From Bacteroidota bacterium (GTDB lineage: Bacteria; Bacteroidota; Bacteroidia; 2-12-FULL-35-15): 12,163 nt of DNA. Of this stretch, positions 1-6,532 are shown piece by piece. Location: contig JAHEYA010000029.1 of NCBI GenBank assembly GCA_023251855.1, forward strand, positions 1-12,163, in the 5' to 3' direction. Each line of letters starts with the position of its first letter. The stretch's first letter is position 1. A program made the position numbers and the translations under genes. The notes beneath the pieces are model-generated. The model made no database searches. It was not told the DNA's origin and worked only from the letters and a program-made list of their open reading frames with translations.

Positions 1-209
1 TTTACAGGTAGGTCATTCATAGTAAAAGAGGCTTCATAATTATTTCCTCCATCTTTTTTCCAGAGCTCTTTACCAACAGCAGGATACTCCACTCTGAACT
101 GTTTCAGTACAGCAACAGGAGCAAATACTTCCGCCAAATTATTTTGCTGACCCAATACCACACTTGAAAGTAAAACAAAAGAAAAGAAAAAAATAAATGA
201 ACGTTTCAT
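1..209 (-). CDS. Exported PepSY-like protein (partial, 3' end beyond window)
   Basis: Reading the minus strand from the ATG at 207-209 gives 69 codons that stay open to the window edge. The N-terminus is a clear signal peptide: MKR, then a Phe/Leu/Val-rich core, ending VVLGQQ, with likely cleavage near the Gly-Gln. The mature part contains FRVEYPAV followed by ELWKKDGGNNYEASFTMN. This is the pattern of the small Bacteroidota PepSY-like (DUF2874-type, beta-lactamase-inhibitor-protein-like) periplasmic proteins: a helix ending in a YP motif, then W-K-K-(E/D)-G, then a Y-E-A-x-F strand. Family members are small secreted or periplasmic proteins of uncertain role, and I infer no specific function. 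The gene is divergent from the LolA-like gene at 560 and is preceded on its own strand by an A/T-rich leader without a Shine-Dalgarno sequence. Total length and any second repeat cannot be seen. Confidence 0.8.
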   Translation of the reverse strand, partial: MKRSFIFFFSFVLLSSVVLGQQNNLAEVFAPVAVLKQFRVEYPAVGKELWKKDGGNNYEASFTMNDLPV

Positions 210-480
210 CGGTATTTAATTTTTTTTTGATTAACTGTAAAAAAAATTCTGCAAAGCAGACTCAACAAGCGAATATGAAAAGGTATTCAAATGCTTATGT
301 TTCAATAACTAAGACAATTGAAAAATCATATACTTATCCCTTTGAACTGTCGAAGATATTATAATTTCATTTGAAAAGCAAAAAAAACACCAATCTTTTT
401 TATTTTTTACAGAATTCACTTTTCATCGGTCTCAATTCAACTATACGCAATCGTGTTGTAAGAAAAAATGCAAGGATTAA

Positions 481-504
481 AAAAAAATAAACGTTTATTT
501 TTTT
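481..504. promoter_or_regulatory. 24-bp perfect palindrome upstream of the operon promoter
   Basis: The two 12-base arms are exact reverse complements around the central CG at 492-493. Each arm runs outward from the core TAAACGTTTA into seven A (left) or seven T (right). The right arm falls where a -33 element would sit relative to the TAnnTTTG at 522-529, so a dimeric repressor or activator site is a reasonable inference. The A/T runs make the outer part cheap to obtain by chance; the ten-base core is the informative part. It is not a good terminator because the T run is part of the stem and is followed by CGGG. Confidence 0.4.
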
Positions 505-521
505 CGGGTGTTTATTGTAAT

Positions 522-529
522 TAGATTTG
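522..529 (+). promoter_or_regulatory. Candidate Bacteroidota -7 promoter element
   Basis: The sequence TAGATTTG matches the Bacteroidota primary sigma factor -7 consensus TAnnTTTG exactly. It lies 30 bases upstream of the ATG at 560, which would give a leader of roughly 25 bases. No TTG-type -33 element occurs at the usual spacing; that position is occupied by the T run of the palindrome at 481-504. The promoter would drive the 560-6387 gene cluster. Confidence 0.5.
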
Positions 530-530
530 C

Positions 531-547
531 GATAAAATAATTTTATC
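531..547. promoter_or_regulatory. 17-bp palindrome over the predicted transcription start
   Basis: GATAAAAT, a single central A, then ATTTTATC form a perfect inverted repeat with 8-base arms. It begins one base after the -7 element and covers the expected start site, a position where bound protein would block transcription. The outer GATAA/TTATC resembles the ends of Fur-type boxes only loosely. With A/T-only arms apart from the terminal G/C, chance occurrence is possible. Confidence 0.35.
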
Positions 548-559
548 AAAAACCAGACA

Positions 560-1270
560 ATGAAAAAAACAAACCCTTTCTCTTTAACACTTTTATTTTT
601 AGGCGCTTTTATATCTGTTTCAGCTCAAACTACTGATGAAATAGTTTCTAAACATATTGAGGCCGTGGGCGGTAAAGAAAACTGGACAAAAGTTAAGAGT
701 ATGCGTATTGAAATGACTATAAAAGAAGAAGGAAATGAAGTAAAAATTATATCCACTCAAATTGATAGAAAGGCTAAACGTGCTGATATTTCATTCACAG
801 GAATGAAAGGGTATAGTATATTGACCGAAAAAGAAGGATGGGAATTTATGCCTTTTGGAGGCATGACCAAACCCGAACCGATGACAGCAGAAGACATTAA
901 AATTGGTCAGGATGATTTGCAATTACAAGACGAATTTATTACCTATAAAGATCTTGAAAAAAAATTGGAATACATCGGAAAAGATGACGTTGACGGCACC
1001 GAATGTCTTAAACTCAAAATGACCTGTAAAGATGCCAGAGAAACAACTTTTTATATTGATCCTGCTAATTATTTCGTGATCAAACAAGTGGAAAAAGTAA
1101 AAGTGAATGGCCAGGAAGAAGAGAGTACAAGCATGTTTAGCAACTATAAAAAAATTGAAGGAGGAATTTTTTATCCAATGTCAATCCTGAGCGATGGCGC
1201 TAATATGGAGATCACAAAGGTTGAGGTCAATCCTACAATTGATGAATCGATCTTTTCACTTCCAAAATAA
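560..1270 (+). CDS. LolA-like outer-membrane lipoprotein-sorting-type protein
   Basis: This is a 236-aa exported protein. Residues 1-22 form a signal peptide (MKK, hydrophobic core, ending VSA before Gln23). The mature protein opens with an amphipathic segment, EIVSKHIEAVGGKENWTKVK, which is the common start of the LolA-like half-barrel proteins annotated in Bacteroidota as outer membrane lipoprotein-sorting proteins. Alternating beta strands follow, ending in a strand-rich segment with IFYPMSI and a closing IDESIFSLPK, which also fits the fold. These proteins share the LolA/LppX scaffold that binds acyl chains in the periplasm, but most are not the housekeeping LolA, so the cargo is unknown. 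No lipobox Cys is present, so the protein is expected to be soluble in the periplasm. It has no close upstream gene on the same strand and is followed after 52 bp by the propeller gene, suggesting it heads an operon under the promoter at 522-529. Confidence 0.75.
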   Translation: MKKTNPFSLTLLFLGAFISVSAQTTDEIVSKHIEAVGGKENWTKVKSMRIEMTIKEEGNEVKIISTQIDRKAKRADISFTGMKGYSILTEKEGWEFMPFGGMTKPEPMTAEDIKIGQDDLQLQDEFITYKDLEKKLEYIGKDDVDGTECLKLKMTCKDARETTFYIDPANYFVIKQVEKVKVNGQEEESTSMFSNYKKIEGGIFYPMSILSDGANMEITKVEVNPTIDESIFSLPK

Positions 1271-1322
1271 AAAAAAGAAAACAATCATTTTTTTACGTTC
1301 AGTTAATCGTCAGATCCAACCA

Positions 1323-4300
1323 ATGAAAATTCTTTTTGTTATTCTCGCATTACTATTTTCAACAATGTTGTTTTCTCAGTCTCCTGTAAACACTGCAATG
1401 TTCGGCACTATGGAAGCCCGCCAGCTTGGCCCTGGAACGATGAGTGGTCGGATCTCTGCCATCGAAGGAGTAAACAATGATGAAGGCAAAACCATTTACG
1501 TTGGAACAGCTGGTGGAGGTATTTGGAAATCAACCAATGCCGGAGCATCTTTCAAATCAATGTTCGATAAATATTGTCAATCAATCGGAGCAATTGCAAT
1601 CAATCAAAAAAATCCTTCAATAGTATATGTAGGAACCGGAGAAAGCAATATGAGAAACTCGGTTTCTATTGGTAATGGTTTATATAAAACCACCGATGGT
1701 GGTGATAATTGGAAAATGATTGGATTAGATAGTTCTGAACATATTTCAAAAATTGTAATAAACCCCGAAACACCAGATATTATTTATGTTGCAGTTCCCG
1801 GTACTTTATGGGGCAGTAGCAAAAACAGAGGAGTGTATAAATCTATTAATGGCGGGGAAACATGGGAAAAAATTTTATATATCGATACGCAAACCGGATG
1901 TGGTGATATCTTGATGGATCCCACTAATCCAAATATTATTTTTGCATCTACCTGGCAATTTATAAGAACCCCATATAGCTTTGATTCCGGAGGTAAAGGA
2001 AGCGGGTTATACAAAAGTACGGATGCAGGAAAAACATGGAAAGAAATAAAAAACGGTTTACCTGAAAAACCTTTCGGAAGAATCGCAATGACCCTTTCGG
2101 CAAGTAATCCTCAAAAAATGTGGGCAATTGTTGAAAGCAATAAAACAGGTTTATATATTTCAACCGACGGTGGAGAAACTTGGAAAAACCAAAGCGCATC
2201 ACTTAATGTAACTGCTCGCCCATTTTATTTCAGTACAATTGTTGTAGACCCAAAAGATGAAAAACGTGTTTATCGTCCGGCTTTTAGTTTTGCATACAGC
2301 AGTGATGGTGGGCATTCCTTCACCGAAGCCAGTTACAATGGTGCATGGGTGCACAGTGACATGCACGCCTTGTGGATTAACCCCACAAATACAAATGTAA
2401 TGTATGTGGGCACTGATGGTGGTATCTACACAAGCCTCGACAAAGGAATTACCTGGCAATTTAATCATGGATTGCCTGTGGGACAATTTTACCATGTTGC
2501 ATTCGACCAAAAAGAACCCTATAATGTGTATGGCGGTTTACAGGATAATGGAAGCTGGAAAGCCCCAAGTGCCGGACCGGGCGGTATCGGTAATGCTAAT
2601 TGGGAGAATGTTGGTGGCGGTGATGGTTTTTGGACCGTGCCCGATATTGATGGAAAAACAGTTTATTCCGAATCTCAAGGTGGTGAAATGAGCCGTGTTG
2701 ATTTAACCACATTAAAATCCGAAACTATTCAACCACAAAAAACTGCAACTGAAGAAAAGCTTCGCTGGAACTGGAATACACCAATTGTAACCGGTGCAAA
2801 AAACCCAAAAAATTTATATGTTGGGGCACAATATTTATACAAGTCAACAGACCAAGGTCGCAACTGGAAGCGTATTTCTCCTGATCTTACTACCAACGAT
2901 AAAAAGAAACAACAACAGGAAGGTAGTGGCGGACTGAGTGCCGACAACACTTCTGCCGAAAATCATTGCACCATTTTTACAATTGCTGAATCATCTTTAG
3001 ATGAAAATTTAGTTTGGATTGGTACTGATGATGGTAACCTGCAATATACTGCTGATGCAGGAATTACATGGACAAATGTTTCAGCGAACATTTCAAAATC
3101 CGGTATTGCCAAACAAGCATGGGTAAGCAGTATTCAGCCTTCTCAATTCGATAAGAATACAGTTTATGCAACTTTTGAAAATCACATGTATGGCGATTTT
3201 CAAACCTATCTTGGAAAAAGCATGGATATGGGTAAAACCTGGTCGAGAATAACAAGTAAAGAGTTTACAGGTTTTGCAAATAAAATAAAAGAAGATCCGA
3301 TAAATAAAAATCTTTTATTCCTTGGTGCTGAAATGGGACTTTTTGCAACGCTTGACGGAGGAAACAATTGGTTCAGGATGAAAAATAATATGCCTGAATA
3401 TGCTATGGTTCGTGATATTCAGATAAATCCAACCACCAACGACCTGATTGTTGCAACTCATGGAAGAGGCATTTTTATTCTGGATGATATCCGTAGCATC
3501 CGCAATTTAACAAAGGATATTTGGGAACAGGATGTGTATCTTTTTCCAACACCTGATATTAAATTGAACAATGGCAAATATGGTTGGGGAGGTCGCCAAA
3601 CATCAGGTGGCTGGTCAGCAGAAAACCCTGCATCAACACCATCCATTGATTATTATTTAAAACAACGGTTAAGTTCCGGGAAAATTTCTGTTGATATTTT
3701 AGATGAAAAAGGAGCCTTGGTTCAAACAATTCCGGGAGGTGTGCGAAGAGGAATAAATAAGATCAATTGGAATTTGCGTGGCAAACCTCCCAGAGTAGCC
3801 ACCGGCAGCACCAAAATGGATTATTATGCACTTGTCGCCCCAATGGTGATGCCCGGTACATATACTATTAAATTAAAAATCAGCGATAAAGAATATATCA
3901 GCAAGGTGAATTGCATTCACGATGACACCAATAAAGACCTTGCGCTTAACGACCGAAAAGTGGTGCATGAAAATGCAGTACGTTTATTAAACCTTTACAA
4001 CGATGTGAACAACCTTATTGATACTGTTTCTGCCTATCAAAATAGTTTGAAAGCAGACTCGATCGGCTTTGTAAAAAATAAAAATTACAAACTTTTTTAT
4101 GATGAACTTGAAAAAACAAGAGCTGAATTAATGCCCACAAAACAAACATCAGTTTTTGCAGATGAAGTGCGTATAAGGGATAAAGTTTCTAAGTTGTATT
4201 CCACTTTCTGCCAAATGGAAACAAAACCAAATGCCAATCAACTAGAGGCAATTGATGTATTAACTAATGAATATAAAACACAACAGAATTCGTTTATAAC

Positions 4301-4367
4301 CACATCTAAAAAATACAAAGACACCACCATTAAAAACATAAAAAAATATAACAAAAACAAACTTTAA
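1323..4367 (+). CDS. Exported Asp-box (BNR / VPS10-sortilin-like) beta-propeller protein
   Basis: This protein has 1014 aa from the ATG at 1323. That start is preferred over the in-frame ATG at 1194 because it begins a proper signal peptide (MKILFVILALLF..., cleavage near FSQ, residues 17-19), whereas the longer form would overlap the upstream gene by 77 bp and add a non-signal leader. At least eleven Asp-box turns of the form S/T-x-D-x-G-x-T/N/S-W/F are visible near residues 70, 123, 174, 232, 280, 326, 371, 508, 576, 633 and 676 (examples STDAGKTW, STDGGETW). They indicate one large ten-bladed or two smaller beta-propellers, as in the sortilin/VPS10 and WD40/YVTN/BNR-like secreted proteins common in Bacteroidota. 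The segment ATHGRGIFILDD (711-722) closes the propeller. Residues about 780-860 look like a FlgD-type Ig domain, and the remaining C-terminus is Lys-rich and helical. No T9SS sorting domain is present, so a periplasmic or outer-membrane-associated location is inferred. Asp boxes are structural, so enzymatic activity cannot be claimed. Confidence 0.85.
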   Translation: MKILFVILALLFSTMLFSQSPVNTAMFGTMEARQLGPGTMSGRISAIEGVNNDEGKTIYVGTAGGGIWKSTNAGASFKSMFDKYCQSIGAIAINQKNPSIVYVGTGESNMRNSVSIGNGLYKTTDGGDNWKMIGLDSSEHISKIVINPETPDIIYVAVPGTLWGSSKNRGVYKSINGGETWEKILYIDTQTGCGDILMDPTNPNIIFASTWQFIRTPYSFDSGGKGSGLYKSTDAGKTWKEIKNGLPEKPFGRIAMTLSASNPQKMWAIVESNKTGLYISTDGGETWKNQSASLNVTARPFYFSTIVVDPKDEKRVYRPAFSFAYSSDGGHSFTEASYNGAWVHSDMHALWINPTNTNVMYVGTDGGIYTSLDKGITWQFNHGLPVGQFYHVAFDQKEPYNVYGGLQDNGSWKAPSAGPGGIGNANWENVGGGDGFWTVPDIDGKTVYSESQGGEMSRVDLTTLKSETIQPQKTATEEKLRWNWNTPIVTGAKNPKNLYVGAQYLYKSTDQGRNWKRISPDLTTNDKKKQQQEGSGGLSADNTSAENHCTIFTIAESSLDENLVWIGTDDGNLQYTADAGITWTNVSANISKSGIAKQAWVSSIQPSQFDKNTVYATFENHMYGDFQTYLGKSMDMGKTWSRITSKEFTGFANKIKEDPINKNLLFLGAEMGLFATLDGGNNWFRMKNNMPEYAMVRDIQINPTTNDLIVATHGRGIFILDDIRSIRNLTKDIWEQDVYLFPTPDIKLNNGKYGWGGRQTSGGWSAENPASTPSIDYYLKQRLSSGKISVDILDEKGALVQTIPGGVRRGINKINWNLRGKPPRVATGSTKMDYYALVAPMVMPGTYTIKLKISDKEYISKVNCIHDDTNKDLALNDRKVVHENAVRLLNLYNDVNNLIDTVSAYQNSLKADSIGFVKNKNYKLFYDELEKTRAELMPTKQTSVFADEVRIRDKVSKLYSTFCQMETKPNANQLEAIDVLTNEYKTQQNSFITTSKKYKDTTIKNIKKYNKNKL

Positions 4368-4372
4368 AACAG

Positions 4373-5548
4373 ATGGCAACAAACACGTTTACCGAAGAGC
4401 ATGAATTGCTAAGAGTCTCCTTCCGCCAATTCATTGAAAAAGAAATAACACCCTATGTGGAAGAATGGGAAAAAAATAAGATCTGCGACCGCAATACCTT
4501 TCGCAAAATGGGTGAACAAGGTTTTTTTGGCGTTAGCTTTCCAACAAAATATGGAGGCAGTGGTATGGACCTATGGTCGGCTGTTGTGGTAACAGAAGAG
4601 CTTTCACATGCTAATATAAGTGGTTTGTCAATGTCGTTTTTTGCTCACACGTATTTGCCCCTACCATTGATCAATGCGCTTGGCACAGAAGAGCAAAAAC
4701 AAAATTACTTAGTTCCTGCTTTAGCCGGACAAAAAATTGCAGCCCTCGGAATCACCGAGCCTGCAGCAGGTTCAGATGTTGGCGGAATAAAAACTACTGC
4801 TAAAGATATGGGTGATCATTACTTGGTGAATGGTTCAAAAATGTTTATCACCAACGGCACTATGGCTAATTTTATAGTGTTGGCTGTGCGTACAGGCGAA
4901 GGTCATAATTTAAGTCTGCTTTTATTTGACACCGTTACTCCCGGATTTTCGGCTATTCCGGTCCATAACAAGCTGGGAATGCACAGTTCCGACACCGGAC
5001 AATTATTTTTTGAAAACTGTAAAGTTCCTAAATCCGCTTTAATCGGTAAAGAAAATGCCGGATTTTATTACATCATGAATAATTTTCAGGAAGAGCGTTT
5101 GATAGCTGCTATCAATGGAACAGCCACTGCTGATTGGGCAATGAAAAAAGCCAAACAGTATATGAAAGAGCGAGAAGCATTTGGAAAACCAATTTCAAAC
5201 TTTCAGGTATTACGTCACAAACTTGCTCAAATGGCGATAGCTGTGGAGGCTTGCCGTTCTTTTTCATACCGTGCTGTGAGTGAATTTATAGAAAAAGGAA
5301 ATGAAGCATCGCTCACTATATCAATGGCAAAAGCCTTTGTAGGCCAAGAGTCATTTAAAATCATTGATGAAGCTTTACAAATTCATGGTGGTTGGGGTTA
5401 TATGGAAGATTATGGTGTTGCACGCGCATTGCGCGATATGCGCCTGTTATCAGTAGGTGCAGGCACTACCGAAATAATGCATGAGATCATCAGCAAACTT
5501 ATAATTGATGATGTGCAGTACAAACGTAAGTTGGTTAATGTGAGGTAA
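4373..5548 (+). CDS. Acyl-CoA dehydrogenase, isovaleryl/long-chain-type active site
   Basis: This is a cytoplasmic FAD flavoenzyme of 391 aa, the usual length for the family. It oxidises an acyl-CoA to the trans-2-enoyl-CoA and passes electrons to electron-transfer flavoprotein. Visible signatures are the N-terminal helical domain, the FAD/substrate segment ITEPAAGSDVGG (127-138) with FITNG (159-163), REAFGKPISNFQ (267-278), and QIHGGWGY (336-343). The position of the catalytic Glu in medium-chain enzymes (YEGT) reads GAGT here (362-365), so that Glu is absent. Instead QEERL (239-243) carries Glu241 at the place used in isovaleryl-CoA and long-chain dehydrogenases, so Glu241 is the likely base. 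The substrate is not deducible; branched or long acyl chains are favoured by the layout. The gene starts five bases after the propeller stop and ends five bases before the SDR gene, implying co-transcription. No Shine-Dalgarno sequence is seen. Confidence 0.93.
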   Translation: MATNTFTEEHELLRVSFRQFIEKEITPYVEEWEKNKICDRNTFRKMGEQGFFGVSFPTKYGGSGMDLWSAVVVTEELSHANISGLSMSFFAHTYLPLPLINALGTEEQKQNYLVPALAGQKIAALGITEPAAGSDVGGIKTTAKDMGDHYLVNGSKMFITNGTMANFIVLAVRTGEGHNLSLLLFDTVTPGFSAIPVHNKLGMHSSDTGQLFFENCKVPKSALIGKENAGFYYIMNNFQEERLIAAINGTATADWAMKKAKQYMKEREAFGKPISNFQVLRHKLAQMAIAVEACRSFSYRAVSEFIEKGNEASLTISMAKAFVGQESFKIIDEALQIHGGWGYMEDYGVARALRDMRLLSVGAGTTEIMHEIISKLIIDDVQYKRKLVNVR

Positions 5549-5553
5549 AAAAA

Positions 5554-6387
5554 ATGATTAACAGTATTTTTAAAAATAATTTATTTGCAAATAAAGTTGC
5601 TCTCATCACTGGTGGTGGTACGGGTATCGGTTTGCGCACTGCTAGGGAGTTGGCATCACTTGGTGCAACTGTTATTCTCGCCAGCCGCAAAGCCGATAAC
5701 CTTATAAAGGCCGCCAATCTCATAAAAAGCGAAGGTGGCAGAGCAATTCCTATAGAATGTAATATCCGCGAAGAGGAAAGCATACAAAAGTGTGTTGAAC
5801 AAACCATCAATGAAGCAGGTACCATTGATTTTTTAGTGAACAATGGTGGTGGGCAGTTTCCTGCTCCTGCAGAATTGATTACGCATAAAGGCTGGAACGC
5901 AGTGATAGAGACGAATCTTACCGGAACATTTTTTATGTCGCAGGAAGTATTTAATAAAGTTTTTAAAGATAAAGGTGGAGCAATTGTATCTGTTATCGCT
6001 AATATTCGTAATGGTTTCCCGATGTTATCACATACAGGTGCGGCACGTGCAGGAGTTGAAAATTTAACAAAAAGTTTAGCAAATGAATGGGGCAAATACG
6101 GAGTACGTATAAATGCAATTGCTCCGGGAACAATTAATTCCAGTGGGCTGGATAATTATGCTCCCGAATTCAGGCAACATCTTTTTAATAACATCATTAA
6201 AAATAATCAAACCTACCGCTTAGGTACCGAAGAAGAAATAGCCGCCTCCATTTTGTTTTTACTTTCCCCGGCAGCAAGTTATATAACAGGTGTTACATTA
6301 GCTGTTGATGGCGGAGAATCAATCTATTCACCATTGGCACCTCCGATTAAAAACGATAAACATTCCCTGTTTAAAGACGAAAAATAA
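5554..6387 (+). CDS. SDR-family oxidoreductase, PECR / 2,4-dienoyl-CoA reductase-like
   Basis: This is a 277-aa Rossmann-fold short-chain dehydrogenase. It shows the NAD(P) glycine motif TGGGTGIG (19-26), ASRK (43-46, favouring NADPH), the NNGGGQF variant of NNAG (96-102), ETNLTGTF (119-126), RINAIAPG (185-192), and SPAASYITG plus VDGG (238-254). From memory, NNGGGQF, KGWNAVIETNLTGTF and HTGAARAGVENLTKSLA closely resemble animal peroxisomal trans-2-enoyl-CoA reductase (PECR). The related mitochondrial and peroxisomal 2,4-dienoyl-CoA reductases are the alternative. The classical YxxxK motif is missing: aligned on AGVENLTK, the Tyr position holds Thr161 and the Lys position Arg165. PECR-like proteins also have HSGAARAG there, so this is a subfamily trait rather than decay. 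Expected role: NADPH-dependent reduction of an enoyl- or dienoyl-CoA in the cytoplasm, working with the adjacent acyl-CoA dehydrogenase in fatty-acid or branched-chain turnover. It is the last gene of the tight cluster. Confidence 0.88.
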   Translation: MINSIFKNNLFANKVALITGGGTGIGLRTARELASLGATVILASRKADNLIKAANLIKSEGGRAIPIECNIREEESIQKCVEQTINEAGTIDFLVNNGGGQFPAPAELITHKGWNAVIETNLTGTFFMSQEVFNKVFKDKGGAIVSVIANIRNGFPMLSHTGAARAGVENLTKSLANEWGKYGVRINAIAPGTINSSGLDNYAPEFRQHLFNNIIKNNQTYRLGTEEEIAASILFLLSPAASYITGVTLAVDGGESIYSPLAPPIKNDKHSLFKDEK

Positions 6388-6452
6388 TTGTAGGCACTAT
6401 TGGTTTCATGGCAGCACAATAAAATTCCCTGTTTTCTCTGCAACTAAATCAC

Positions 6453-6460
6453 GATATTTG
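6453..6460 (+). promoter_or_regulatory. Weak candidate -7 element for the PKD gene pair
   Basis: GATATTTG differs from the Bacteroidota TAnnTTTG consensus only at the first base. It lies 73 bases upstream of the ATG at 6533, in the only non-coding space (6388-6532) before the PKD genes. No convincing TTG-type -33 element is present. I also see no terminator hairpin for the preceding operon in this space. Confidence 0.25.
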
Positions 6461-6532
6461 CATCTTGTTTTCGAGAGCGGAGCTTCTTTCTTCCATTAAG
6501 AATTTGGTTCAAGTCAAGATTATTTTAAAAAA

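Larger units (their letters stand above)
210..559. other. Divergent AT-rich intergenic region
   Basis: These 350 bases lie between two divergently transcribed genes and hold no credible coding region. They are rich in poly-A and poly-T runs. The right end carries the promoter and palindrome features listed separately. For the leftward gene I found no exact CAAAnnTA (minus-strand TAnnTTTG). A short hairpin-capable inverted repeat, TCTGC-AAA-GCAGA, lies at 248-260 inside the presumed leader or promoter zone of that gene; at five base pairs it is weak. I see no tRNA or known small RNA. Confidence 0.6.

Noticed and set aside
481..504. The long palindrome as an intrinsic terminator
   Set aside because: Its T run is part of the stem rather than following it, and no gene reads into it from the left on the plus strand.
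1194..1322. Longer N-terminus for the propeller protein starting at 1194
   Set aside because: It overlaps the LolA-like gene in another frame and adds a basic leader; the ATG at 1323 begins a normal signal peptide.
1784..3646. Several minus-strand open frames of 62-103 aa inside the propeller gene
   Set aside because: All are antisense to a clear coding region with strong Asp-box repeats and show no family features.
5535..6095. 186-aa open frame on the minus strand opposite the SDR gene
   Set aside because: It lies wholly antisense to a well-supported gene, has no recognisable domain, and is a composition shadow of the SDR coding frame.
6305..6499. 64-aa open frame overlapping the SDR 3' end and the following intergenic space
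   Set aside because: It is out of frame with the SDR gene, has no recognisable motif, and more than half of it is inside the SDR coding sequence.
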